Below are positions 31,921 to 39,265 of a DNA stretch of 39,265 nucleotides, one piece after another. Origin of the DNA: Sphaerisporangium corydalis. Lineage in GTDB: Bacteria > Actinomycetota > Actinomycetes > Streptosporangiales > Streptosporangiaceae. Below the pieces are notes generated by a model. It did no database searches. It saw only the letters and a list, made by a program, of their open reading frames with translations, and was not told the DNA's origin. The stretch is taken from the NCBI RefSeq assembly GCF_025506355.1, contig NZ_JANZYP010000039.1, positions 1 to 39,265 of the forward strand, given 5' to 3'. Numbering within the stretch: the stretch's first letter is position 1; every line of letters starts with the position of its first letter. A program made the position numbers and the translations under genes.

Positions 31921-33120
31921 GTGGCGGAGCGAATCGGCCGGTCCTCGGTCCCGGACCCCAGGTCCGCCCGGCCGCTGGTCCCGGGCCCGGGGCCCGGGCG
32001 GCGGCGGGTGCTCTTCGGGTTGCTCGGGGCGGCGGCGGTGCCGTTGTACGCCCGAGGGGCGTCGGCGGCGATCGTCCCGTCGAGCACGTTGCCGGCCAGG
32101 GCCGACATCCTGGCGGCGATGCGCCGGGTCAACGACCAGTGGATCGGCGCGCACACCAACCCGGGTGACGCGCAGTGGGCGCGCGCCACCTACTTCAGCG
32201 GTGTCATGGCGGCCTACCGGGCCACAGGGGAGGCCCGCTACCTGGCCTACGCCAAGAAGTGGGCCGAGCAGAACGGCTACGCGCTGAACGGCGGCGTCGG
32301 CACGCGCCACGCCGACAACCACACCGCCGGGCAGGTCTACTACGACCTCAACGACGTCACGCCCGACCCGGCGAAGGTGACCGCGATCAACGAGTCGCTC
32401 CGGCTCATGGTCTACGGCGCCCAGTCCACGAAGATCGACGACTGGACGTGGGTGGACGCGCTGCACATGGCGATGCCCGTCTTCGCGCGGGTCGCCGCGT
32501 ACCGGAACGACGACGCCTACCGGACCAGGCTCTGGGCCATGTACACCTACTGCAAGAAGACGCTGAAGCTCTACGACTACGGGCACGAGCTTTGGTACCG
32601 CGACCGCGCCTTCGTGCCCGGCGGAGCCGAGAGCGTCTCGCCGAACGGGCGGCCGGTGTTCTGGTCGCGGGGCAACGGCTGGGCGATCGCCGCCCACGCC
32701 AAGACCCTCGGGCTGCTCGGCGCCACCGCGACGCGCTGGCCGGAGTACACCTACAACATCCAGGGCCTCGGCCGCTCGCTGCTCGCCACCCAGCGCTCCG
32801 ACGGCTTCTGGAACGTCAACCTCGGCGACGCGGCGCACCTGCCCGGCCCCGAGACGAGCGGCACCGCCATGTTCGCCTTCGGGCTGGCGTACGCGGTCCG
32901 CACCGGGATCGTCGACCGGGCCACCTACCTGCCGGTCGCCGCGCGGGCCTGGAACGGCATGCTCGCGACGGCCGTGCGCGCCGACGGGTTCCTCGGGTAC
33001 GTCCAGGGCGTGGGGTACAAGCCGGAGTCCAGCCAGCCCGTCACGGCCGGGACCACGGCGGACTTCGGCGTGGGCGCCTTCCTGCTCGCGGGCGCGGAAC
33101 TCGCGAAACTCGCCACCTGA
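31921..33120 (+). CDS. GH105/GH88-type hydrolase, Tat-exported
   Basis: The 399-residue protein belongs to the (alpha/alpha)6-barrel family of unsaturated glucuronyl/rhamnogalacturonyl hydrolases (GH88/GH105). Markers are DWTWVDALHMAMPVFARV with Asp179, RHADNHTAGQ with Asp132, FWSRGNGWAIAA, RSDGFWNVNL and ETSGTAMFAFGLAYAVRTG. Asp132 and Asp179 match the two-Asp pattern of the family by position. The N-terminus has twin arginines and a hydrophobic stretch (GRRRVLFGLLGAAAVPLYARGASA), a Tat signal. GGAGG is four to five bases before the GTG start. Clustering with GH35 and a CUT1 transporter suggests breakdown of pectin-type galactan/rhamnogalacturonan fragments; that substrate is inference. Confidence 0.88.
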   Translation: MAERIGRSSVPDPRSARPLVPGPGPGRRRVLFGLLGAAAVPLYARGASAAIVPSSTLPARADILAAMRRVNDQWIGAHTNPGDAQWARATYFSGVMAAYRATGEARYLAYAKKWAEQNGYALNGGVGTRHADNHTAGQVYYDLNDVTPDPAKVTAINESLRLMVYGAQSTKIDDWTWVDALHMAMPVFARVAAYRNDDAYRTRLWAMYTYCKKTLKLYDYGHELWYRDRAFVPGGAESVSPNGRPVFWSRGNGWAIAAHAKTLGLLGATATRWPEYTYNIQGLGRSLLATQRSDGFWNVNLGDAAHLPGPETSGTAMFAFGLAYAVRTGIVDRATYLPVAARAWNGMLATAVRADGFLGYVQGVGYKPESSQPVTAGTTADFGVGAFLLAGAELAKLAT

Positions 33121-33212
33121 CAGATCATTCCGGGCATGATGACCCCGGACGGTGATATTCCGGGCACGTACGGAAGCAAGGTGTCTTCCGCGCCCGCCTG
33201 GATGGCCCTATC

Positions 33213-35123
33213 ATGATCTCCCGCGCCAGGAAACCGAGACGATCGAAGAGGTGGGCCGTGCGCCCGCGCCCCCTTAGCCCGGACGAGCCCGGCCAGATCG
33301 CCGGCCACCGCCTGATCAGTGTGCTCGGCGAAGGTGGCCAGGGGGTGGTCTACCTCGGCGAGGCGCCGGCGGGCACCCGCGTGGCCATCAAGCTGCTGCA
33401 CGTCAGAGCCGCGCTGGACGCGGAGAGCCGCCGGCGGTTCCTGCGCGAGGCGGACACCGCGCGCAGGGTCGCGCCCTTCTGCACCACGCGCGTGCTGGAC
33501 GTCGGCGCGTTCCACGACCGGCCCTACGTCATCAGCGAGTACGTCCCCGGGGCGTCGCTGGCCGAGGCCGTCGCGACCGGCGGCCCGCGCACCGGCAGCG
33601 GGCTGCAGCGCCTGGCGGTCGCCACGCTGACCGCGCTGGCCGCGATCCACCGGGCCGGGGTCGTGCACCGCGACTTCAAGCCCGGCAACGTGATCCTCGG
33701 CCCGGAGGGGCCGGTGGTCATCGACTTCGGCATCGCCAGGGTCGGCGACCAGTCGACCGTCGGCTCGGGCCTGGTCGGCACCCCCGCCTACATCGCGCCC
33801 GAGGAGTTGCACGGGCAGCCGCCCAGCCCGGCGTCGGACGTGTTCAGCTGGGCCTGCACGATGGCGTACGCCGCCACCGGCCGCCTCGCCTTCACCGGCA
33901 CGACGATCCCCGCGCTGCTGCTCGCCATCTCCACCCGCGAACCCGACCTGTCCGGCGTGCCGGACGAGCTGCGCCCGCTGCTGGCGGACTGCCTGGCCAA
34001 GGACCCCGCCGCCCGGCCCACCGCCGCCGCGCTGCTCCTCGGCCTCACGGGCGACGACCGGACGGCGGACGTCGTACGGACGCTCCCGGCGGGCGGAACG
34101 CGGGACGCCCGGACGGCGGACGGCGGCGGGCGGGACCTGCCGGTGCACGGGGGGACCACCGGGGGCGTCACGGCCCCCGTCCCGCCCGGCCCGGCACCCG
34201 GCCCGAGGGAGACGGCCGAGCTGGAACGGCCGGGGCCCGGCGGGCCGTCCGGTGACGTCGCCGGCACCGCCGTGCGTCCAGGCGGCGCCACCGGCTCGGG
34301 CGGGTCGTCCGGCTCCTCGGGCCAGCCGACGATCGAGGGACCAGGTCCCGGCCGCCCGCGCAGGAGCCGGGCGCGGCGGCTGGTGCCGGGCCTGGTGGCC
34401 GTCCTCGCGGCGGTGCTCGTCACCGTGCTGGTCGTCCTGCCGCGGATCAGGTCGTCCACGGGCGCGGAGGGCGTGACCGCCACGGGCACCCTGCTGTACG
34501 ACGACACCTTCGGCGACCGGGGGAACTGGGACGGGTACACCTTCGCCCCCGACGCCGAGGGGGACGCCCGCACCACCCACGGGTACGAGATCGACCGGGG
34601 CGTCTACTCGATCCGCGCCGACCCGGGCGACCCGGACGGCTCGGCCCTGTCCCCGGTGCCCGCCAAGAACCCGTCCTCGCCGTCCGCCGTCGAACGCGAC
34701 GTGATGATCGGCGTGACGGCCGAGCTGCGGGAGGGCTCGACCGGCCCCGGCGCCTTCGGGCTCCTGTGCCGGTGGGACGAGGAGGTCCCCAACGGGTACG
34801 CGTTCACCCTCGGCCTCGACGGCACCGCCCGGATCGTCAGGAACGCCCAGGGCACCCGGCTCGACGTCGCTCCTCCGGTACGGATCGAGGCGCCGGGCGC
34901 CGGGCGGAAGGTGCGCGTCCAGGCGGCCTGCCGGGGGACCGGGGCCCGCACCCGCCTCACCATGTGGGTCGACGGCACCCAGGTGATCGACGTCACCGAC
35001 CCGCAGACGCTGCCGGACAGCCAGATCAGCCAGGTCGGCCTGGTCGCGCGGGTCCCGGAGAGCGGAGGCGGCGTCATCACCGTCTGCTTCGACGACTTCA
35101 GCGTCCACCGGACGACCACCTGA
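33213..35123 (+). CDS. Receptor-type Ser/Thr protein kinase with jelly-roll ectodomain
   Basis: The 636-residue protein has an N-terminal Hanks-type kinase domain (about 30-280): glycine loop GEGGQGVVYLG, VAIK (Lys60), HRDFKPGNV (Asp154), DFG (Asp171) and GTPAYIAPE. A disordered Pro/Gly-rich linker (about 285-385) leads to one transmembrane helix (about 389-410). The extracellular C-terminus is a beta-rich LamG/DUF1080-like jelly-roll (DDTFGDRGNWDGYTF through MWVDGTQVIDVTD), so it may bind glycans or wall polymers. The HRDLK motif reads HRDFK, a mild change. The ATG at 33213 has no clear ribosome-binding site; the GTG at 33258 preceded by GAGGTGGG is a good alternative, which would shorten it by 15 residues. 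Confidence 0.9.
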   Translation: MISRARKPRRSKRWAVRPRPLSPDEPGQIAGHRLISVLGEGGQGVVYLGEAPAGTRVAIKLLHVRAALDAESRRRFLREADTARRVAPFCTTRVLDVGAFHDRPYVISEYVPGASLAEAVATGGPRTGSGLQRLAVATLTALAAIHRAGVVHRDFKPGNVILGPEGPVVIDFGIARVGDQSTVGSGLVGTPAYIAPEELHGQPPSPASDVFSWACTMAYAATGRLAFTGTTIPALLLAISTREPDLSGVPDELRPLLADCLAKDPAARPTAAALLLGLTGDDRTADVVRTLPAGGTRDARTADGGGRDLPVHGGTTGGVTAPVPPGPAPGPRETAELERPGPGGPSGDVAGTAVRPGGATGSGGSSGSSGQPTIEGPGPGRPRRSRARRLVPGLVAVLAAVLVTVLVVLPRIRSSTGAEGVTATGTLLYDDTFGDRGNWDGYTFAPDAEGDARTTHGYEIDRGVYSIRADPGDPDGSALSPVPAKNPSSPSAVERDVMIGVTAELREGSTGPGAFGLLCRWDEEVPNGYAFTLGLDGTARIVRNAQGTRLDVAPPVRIEAPGAGRKVRVQAACRGTGARTRLTMWVDGTQVIDVTDPQTLPDSQISQVGLVARVPESGGGVITVCFDDFSVHRTTT

Positions 35124-35183
35124 CGCCACCGGATCGCAGTCGCCACGCCTGAACGGCGGCGGCGCGTTCCTCTCCGTCCATGT

Positions 35184-35212
35184 TTGACGTAGTGAACGTC
35201 ATCTGTCAGTCT
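35184..35212 (+). promoter_or_regulatory. Promoter with overlapping palindrome before the ArsR gene
   Basis: TTGACG (-35) at 35184-35189, a 17-base spacer and CAGTCT (-10, weak) form a possible promoter. Overlapping it, TGACGT-AGTGA-ACGTCA (35185-35201) is a perfect 6+5+6 palindrome, placed as an autoregulatory ArsR operator would be. Confidence 0.5.
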
Positions 35213-35251
35213 GGACTTTCAGGTGAAAGATCGCGATGCTGCGGAGGGGTC

Positions 35252-35581
35252 CTGACCAGTGAGGAACTGCTGGCCGTGCTCGCCGCCGTCGGCCACCCGC
35301 AACGGCTGCGGATCATCGCGGCCCTGGCCGACGGCCGGGTGCACGTCAGCGAGCTCGCCCGGCGCCTCGGGATCTCCCGGCCGCTCCTCTACATGCATCT
35401 GGAGCGGCTGGACAAGGCCGGGCTCGTCACCGGAGACCTGGTGCTGGCGCCGGACGGCAAGGCGATGAAGTACTTCGAGCTGGCGTCGTTCGACGTCCAC
35501 CTGACGGTGGAGACGGTCCTCGCGGCGCTGCGAACCGACGAACAGGAAGGACACCACGACGTGCCGGAGACCTCGCCATGA
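35252..35581 (+). CDS. ArsR-type winged-helix regulator, probable CTG start
   Basis: The reading frame encodes a small winged-helix protein: LTSEELLAVLAAVGHPQRLRIIAALADGRVHVSELARRLGISRPLLYMHLERLDKAGLVTGDLVLAPDGKAMKYFEL, then an acidic tail. There are no metal-binding cysteines in the helix. The frame is open back to an ATG at 35180, but that ATG lies inside the promoter/palindrome and has no ribosome-binding site. GGAGGGG at 35243-35249 instead points to a CTG at 35252; a GTG at 35276 is a further option. From CTG the protein has 109 residues. Its stop overlaps the start of a small membrane protein (ATGA), so the two are coupled. Confidence 0.8.
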   Translation: MTSEELLAVLAAVGHPQRLRIIAALADGRVHVSELARRLGISRPLLYMHLERLDKAGLVTGDLVLAPDGKAMKYFELASFDVHLTVETVLAALRTDEQEGHHDVPETSP

Positions 35582-35811
35582 AGGAGATCCTCATCCCTCT
35601 CGGGGTCTTCCTGTTCCTCACCCTGGTCATCGTGGCGGCCCTCGTCACGTACTTCCGGCTCCTCCAGCACCGTACGGGGGTCGCGGAGATGGCGGCCTAC
35701 CGGGAGCTGGCCGAGCGGACGCTGCGGCAACAGGAGCAGGTGCAGGCCCAGCTCACCGAACTGACGGCCAGGGTCGCCGGCGTCGAGCAGATCCTGCGGA
35801 GCGTCGGATGA
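35578..35811 (+). CDS. Small single-pass membrane protein with coiled coil
   Basis: The 77-residue protein has one transmembrane helix at the start (LIPLGVFLFLTLVIVAALVTYF) and a cytoplasmic charged helix (AYRELAERTLRQQEQVQAQLTELTARVAGVEQILRSV) with a heptad pattern, a likely coiled coil. This shape is common in actinomycete proteins encoded with PadR or ArsR-like regulators; it could tether or modulate the regulator with which it is translationally coupled (ATGA overlap). No enzyme motif is seen. Confidence 0.8.
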   Translation: MKEILIPLGVFLFLTLVIVAALVTYFRLLQHRTGVAEMAAYRELAERTLRQQEQVQAQLTELTARVAGVEQILRSVG

Positions 35812-35908
35812 CCCGGGGCCCCTCGTGACGTAGACCGTCCCGCCCGTCCGGCGAGCCGCCGGTACGCGGGTGGTCCATCACCTCGCCGGCTGATCGCCGG
35901 TCATATGC

Positions 35909-35940
35909 CCGGGGTGGCGAGCTGGAACTCGCCACCCCGG
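35909..35940. terminator. Strong hairpin between ArsR operon and MMPL operon
   Basis: CCGGGGTGGCGAG and its exact complement CTCGCCACCCCGG enclose a six-base loop: a perfect 13-bp stem about 100 bases after the small membrane protein gene. Confidence 0.7.
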
Positions 35941-36016
35941 AGAACGAAAGCCCGCGCGCCCACGCCATCAGGCGTGCCTTCACGCGCACGTACCTCCGAG
36001 GAAAGGAGAGCAGCTG

Positions 36017-36076
36017 ATGCTGCTCGAACGCAAATCCACGCGCCCGCGGGCGTCCGGTCCCGGGGCCGGTCGATGA
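36017..36076 (+). CDS. 19-residue leader peptide coupled to the MMPL gene
   Basis: An ATG at 36017 has the best ribosome-binding site in this region (AAGGAG, nine bases upstream). It opens a 19-codon ORF rich in Arg (4), Gly, Pro and Ser, and ends in TGA that overlaps the ATG of the MMPL gene by four bases in total (ATGA). The MMPL start itself has only a weak site, so ribosomes probably reach it by translating this leader. No stem-loop series that would prove attenuation was identified. Confidence 0.55.
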   Translation: MLLERKSTRPRASGPGAGR

Positions 36077-38508
36077 GCACGGCGGAACGGCGGACGCTGA
36101 CCGTCCGGGTGGCGAACTGGAGCGGCGCCCACCCCTGGCGGGCGATCATCGGCTGGTTCCTGTTCGTCACGCTGTGCCTGGTCGCCGGTTCGATGGCCGG
36201 CACCAGGAACGCCACCACCGAGGACTACCGGGTCGGCGAGGCCGGCCGGGCCGAGGCGTTCGCGGCGGAGGGGGACCTCCAGCGCAGGCCTGTGGAACAG
36301 ATCCTGGTCCGTGCCCGCTCCGGCGCGCTGGACCCGGCCGCGGCCCGTGCCGCCGCCGACGACCTCACCGCACGCATGAAGGACCTGCCCGAGGTGCTGC
36401 GGGTGGACCCCCCGGTCCGCTCGGCCGATGGCCAGGTCCTGCGGGTGGACGTGACCATGGCCGGCCCGGAACTGGAGGCCCGCGGGCACGTCGCCCCGCT
36501 GCTGGAGCGGACGGCGGCCGTCCAGCGGAGCCACCCCGGCCTGGTGGTGGAGGAGACCGGCAGCGCCTCGATCAGCAAGGGCCTCGACCGGCAGCGTGGT
36601 GAGGACTTCACGCTCTCGGAGGCGATCGCGCTGCCGGTCACCCTGGTGACCCTGCTCGCGGTCTTCGGCTCGGTGCTCATGGCCGGGGTGCCGCTGCTCC
36701 TGGCGCTGTCGTCGATCGCCGCCTCGATGGGGGTGGCGATGGTCGCCTCGCACCTGTTCCCGGACGCCGGCGTGGGCAGCAGCGTGATCCTGCTGATCGG
36801 CCTGGCGGTCGGCGTCGACTACACCCTGTTCTATCTCAAACGCGAACGGGAGGAGCGGGCGCGCGCCCAGGGGCGGCTCGATTCCGAGGCCGTGGTGCGG
36901 CTCGCCGCGGCCACCTCAGGGCGCGCGATCATGGTCTCCGGGCTCGCGGTGGTCGTGTCCTCCGCCACCCTGTACCTGGCCGCTGACGTGATCTTCTCCT
37001 CGCTGGCCACCGCCACGATCGCCGCCGTGCTGGTCGCCATGGCCAGCTCGGTGACCGTCCTGCCCGCGTTGCTGGTCAAGATCGGCCAGCGGTCCGAACG
37101 CAGGGCCGGACGCCAGGGCGGGCAGGCCAGGACGCGGCGATGGGCGAGGGCGGGGCGGCCCGGGTCCGGCAGGGCGTGGAGCGTCCTGTTGCGGCCCGCG
37201 AGCAGGCACCCGGTGATCACGCTGTGCGTCGCGCTGCTCCTCATGGGCGCGCTCGCGCTTCCCGCGCTGGGCATGCGACTGAGGGTGCTCAACAGGGACA
37301 GCCACTCGCGCCAGATCCAGGAGGTGAGCGCCTGGGACCGGCTGACCGGCGCCTTCCCCGACATGCGGACCCGGCACCAGGTGGTCGTCCGGTCCGATCC
37401 GGCCAGGGCCGGGCAGGTGGCCTTGGCCCTGCGGGACCTCGGGCGCCGCGCCGGGGGCGACCCGCTGTTCGCCGCGAACTTCCGGCCGGTGGTCCAGACC
37501 TCGGCCGACGGGCGGATCAGCGTTCTGGAGCTGCGGGTCCCGTACCGGCTCAGTTCGCCCGAGGCCGCGGAGTCGCTGACGCGCATCCGCAGGGACCTCG
37601 TGCCCGCCACGGCCGGCAGGGTGCCGGGGGCGGAGGTGGCCGTGACCGGCGACGTCGCCCGCGACGCCGACTACCTCGCCAACCAGGACGAGAAGCTGCC
37701 GCTGGTCGTCGGGTTCCTGCTCCTGCTCACCTTCGTGATGACGGTGGTCGTGTTCCGGTCGGTGGTCCTCGGCCTGCTCGGCGTCGCGCTGAACCTGCTG
37801 TCGGTGGCCGCCGCGTTCGGCCTGCTGGTCGTGTTCTTCCAGCACGGCCTCGCGACCACCCTGTTCGGGTTCGACGCGAGCGCCACCGGCGGGATCGGTT
37901 CACGGGTGCCGCTGTTCCTCCTGGTCATCCTCTTCGGGCTGTCGATGGACTACCAGGTGTTCGTGGTCAGCAGGATCAGGGAGGCGGCGCTGCGCGGGGT
38001 CCCCGCCCGGCAGGCCGTGGTGGAGGGCCTCACGGCGACGGCGGGCGTGGTGACCAGCGCCGCCTTCGTGATGGTCACGGTGTTCACCGCCTTCGTGTTC
38101 CTCCACCTGGCCGAGTTGAAGCAGATCGGGTTCGCCCTCGCGACCGCCGTGCTGCTGGACGCCTTCGTGATCCGCGTGCTGATCCTGCCCTCGGCCATGA
38201 CATTGCTCGGACGGGCGAGCTGGTGGCCGTCACGCGAGATGCGGCGTGCCGCCTCGTCCCCGCCTGGGCTGGAAGTTTCACGAGCGCGCGACGCCGCCGC
38301 CAGCCCGACCTGGGGCGATGGAACCGCCCGCCGGGGGCCGTTGCCTCCGGCGGCGGGCGAACCTACGTTGACCCCACTCCACGGCGGAACCGGTCCCGAT
38401 CTACTCGAAACGCCGTCGAAGCGCTTCGACATCGACGTTCGACGGCGACGCGGCGAGGCGGGCACCGGCCGCCGGCAGGACAACAGCGGAGAGGAAGATC
38501 ATGCGTAA
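36073..38508 (+). CDS. MMPL/RND-family membrane transporter
   Basis: The 811-residue protein has the MMPL layout: helix 1 (WRAIIGWFLFVTLCLVAGSMAG), an extracytoplasmic domain, a five-helix block with the family proton-relay motif LLIGLAVGVDYTLFYLKREREE, a cytoplasmic loop, then a second half with another domain and five helices including LFGLSMDYQVFVVSRIREA. Members export lipids or hydrophobic compounds across the membrane using the proton gradient. The last helix ends near residue 720; the remaining 90 residues are a low-complexity hydrophilic tail whose DNA also contains a hairpin and a LacI-type palindrome. The gene overlaps the GH12 start by eight bases. The tail may be a read-through past an older stop. 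Confidence 0.88.
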   Translation: MSTAERRTLTVRVANWSGAHPWRAIIGWFLFVTLCLVAGSMAGTRNATTEDYRVGEAGRAEAFAAEGDLQRRPVEQILVRARSGALDPAAARAAADDLTARMKDLPEVLRVDPPVRSADGQVLRVDVTMAGPELEARGHVAPLLERTAAVQRSHPGLVVEETGSASISKGLDRQRGEDFTLSEAIALPVTLVTLLAVFGSVLMAGVPLLLALSSIAASMGVAMVASHLFPDAGVGSSVILLIGLAVGVDYTLFYLKREREERARAQGRLDSEAVVRLAAATSGRAIMVSGLAVVVSSATLYLAADVIFSSLATATIAAVLVAMASSVTVLPALLVKIGQRSERRAGRQGGQARTRRWARAGRPGSGRAWSVLLRPASRHPVITLCVALLLMGALALPALGMRLRVLNRDSHSRQIQEVSAWDRLTGAFPDMRTRHQVVVRSDPARAGQVALALRDLGRRAGGDPLFAANFRPVVQTSADGRISVLELRVPYRLSSPEAAESLTRIRRDLVPATAGRVPGAEVAVTGDVARDADYLANQDEKLPLVVGFLLLLTFVMTVVVFRSVVLGLLGVALNLLSVAAAFGLLVVFFQHGLATTLFGFDASATGGIGSRVPLFLLVILFGLSMDYQVFVVSRIREAALRGVPARQAVVEGLTATAGVVTSAAFVMVTVFTAFVFLHLAELKQIGFALATAVLLDAFVIRVLILPSAMTLLGRASWWPSREMRRAASSPPGLEVSRARDAAASPTWGDGTARRGPLPPAAGEPTLTPLHGGTGPDLLETPSKRFDIDVRRRRGEAGTGRRQDNSGEEDHA
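38325..38359. terminator. Hairpin inside the MMPL 3' tail
   Basis: CGCCCGCCG and CGGCGGGCG form a perfect 9-bp stem. It looks like a transcription terminator for MMPL although the reading frame runs through it, followed by the GH12 control region. Confidence 0.45.
38415..38430. promoter_or_regulatory. LacI-type palindrome upstream of the GH12 cellulase
   Basis: GTCGAAGCGCTTCGAC is a perfect 16-bp palindrome with the GCGC centre of LacI-family operators, 70 bases before the cellulase start. CebR/CelR cellulose regulators bind the related AGCGCT-centred sequence, so control by a LacI-family regulator is plausible. It differs from the three sites of the 25402 regulator. Confidence 0.6.
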
Positions 38509-39193
38509 GACGCTACGCCTGTTCGTTCCGGCGTCCATGCTCGTGATGCTCGTCGGGTTGCTCGCCACCCCGGCCCACGCGGCCGTCTGGTCCTCGACGG
38601 ACCAGTGGGGCACCTGGACCAACGGCGGCTACACCCTCTACAACAACATCTGGGGCGGTGGCGCGGGCCCGCAGACGATCTGGGCGAACTCCTACAGCAA
38701 CTGGGGCGTCTGGGCGAACCACCCCAACACCGGCGGGGTGAAGTCCTACCCCAACGCCACCCGCAACGTGAACCGGCGGATCAGCGCGCTCGGCAGCGCG
38801 CGCAGCAGCTTCAACGTGACGGTGCCCGGCGGCGGCGCGTACACGACGGCGTACGACATCTGGTGCGACGGGCACACCTACGAGATCATGCTCTGGATGA
38901 ACAAGTTCGGGCCGGTGGGCCCGCTAGGGTCGCGGCAGACGAGCACCTCGGTCGGCGGCCACTCATGGGACGTCTACCGAGGCTCCAACGGCTCCAACCA
39001 GGTGTTCTCGTTCGTCCGGCAGGGCAACACCAGCTCCGGGACCGTCGACATCAAGGCGGTGCTGACCTGGCTCAGGACCAACGGGTGGTTCGGTGACGTG
39101 ACCCTGGGCGACGTCCAGTTCGGGTACGAGATCACCTCGTCAAGCGGCGGCATGGACTTCCGCACCAACAGCTTCTCGGTGTCGTCGAGCTGA
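38501..39193 (+). CDS. Secreted GH12 endoglucanase
   Basis: The 230-residue protein has a signal peptide (MRKTLRLFVPASMLVMLVGLLATPAHA) and a family 12 glycoside hydrolase domain: VWSSTDQWGTWTNGGYTLYNNIWGGG, YDIWCDGHTYEIMLWMNKFGPVGP with the likely nucleophile Glu in YEIMLWMN, and FGYEITSSSGG with the likely acid/base Glu. The fold is a beta-sandwich that cuts beta-1,4-glucan or xyloglucan outside the cell. The size is that of a bare catalytic domain without a cellulose-binding module. GAGAGGAAG lies just before the ATG. It has its own LacI-type operator and probably its own promoter within the end of the MMPL gene. Confidence 0.93.
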   Translation: MRKTLRLFVPASMLVMLVGLLATPAHAAVWSSTDQWGTWTNGGYTLYNNIWGGGAGPQTIWANSYSNWGVWANHPNTGGVKSYPNATRNVNRRISALGSARSSFNVTVPGGGAYTTAYDIWCDGHTYEIMLWMNKFGPVGPLGSRQTSTSVGGHSWDVYRGSNGSNQVFSFVRQGNTSSGTVDIKAVLTWLRTNGWFGDVTLGDVQFGYEITSSSGGMDFRTNSFSVSSS

Positions 39194-39265
39194 CGCCCCC
39201 GGCCGCGGGGGGCCCCCCCCCGCCCCCCCCCCCCCCCCGGCCCGCGCCCGCCCGGGGGGGGCGGG
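39194..39265. other. Homopolymer-rich end, probable sequencing artefact
   Basis: After the GH12 stop the sequence becomes runs of C and G (one run of 17 C) with no other structure. It is probably low-quality sequence at a contig end rather than biology. Confidence 0.6.

Noticed and set aside
30700..35129. Two minus-strand ORFs of more than 700 codons
   Set aside because: Both lie opposite strong plus-strand genes (GH35, GH105, kinase) and have typical antisense composition.

Overview
This is a very GC-rich window with strong G/C preference at third codon positions, many GTG starts, two-component systems of the HPK7/LuxR type, a LacI-controlled CUT1 sugar transporter without its own ATPase, and many small coupled gene pairs. 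It reads as the chromosome of a filamentous actinomycete; a Streptosporangiales-like host is my inference, not something I could test. No tRNA, rRNA, CRISPR array, transposase or phage gene was seen.

Layout. 56-1189: exported YVTN beta-propeller (minus). 1507-5887: a five-gene plus-strand operon, bioY, acyl-CoA ligase, thiolase, bioM, bioN, which is the actinomycete form of the yhfU-yhfT-yhfS biotin-linked cluster plus a dedicated ECF energising module. 5965-9843 (minus): a His-rich-tailed conserved protein behind a three-gene signalling operon of pseudo-kinase, kinase and LuxR regulator. 10117-14202: DUF899 oxidoreductase, two small membrane proteins, and a second kinase/LuxR pair. 14203-16420: a tiny repeat peptide gene (three GTTWD motifs), a secreted protein, a three-helix protein and a GlsB/YeaQ-type protein. 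16423-19272 (minus): ClpN-domain protein with its HTH partner under a large symmetric operator, an ArsR-SRPBCC fusion, and an unknown protein. 19565-22587 (minus): a clan-A glycosidase lipoprotein and a secreted tripeptidyl-aminopeptidase-type hydrolase.

22950-25304 is the most unusual part. An lspA-type signal peptidase II gene sits in the middle of nested inverted copies of a dispersed, hairpin-bearing repeat family (six core hairpins), with added tandem duplications of about 211, 60, 50 and 35 bp.

25402-33120 is a carbohydrate locus: LacI regulator, two CUT1 permeases, binding lipoprotein, GH35 beta-galactosidase and a GH105-type Tat-exported hydrolase. Three TGTTCGCGCGAACA-like operators flank the regulator. 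33213-39193: a receptor-type Ser/Thr kinase, an ArsR regulator coupled to a small membrane coiled-coil protein, an MMPL transporter preceded by a coupled leader ORF, and a GH12 secreted cellulase with its own LacI-type palindrome. The last ~70 bases are homopolymer-rich and look like a poor assembly end.

Best candidates for something undescribed: the GTTWD-repeat peptide gene (14483-14605), the nested repeat locus around lspA, and the thiolase in the biotin operon that lacks two of the usual catalytic residues.
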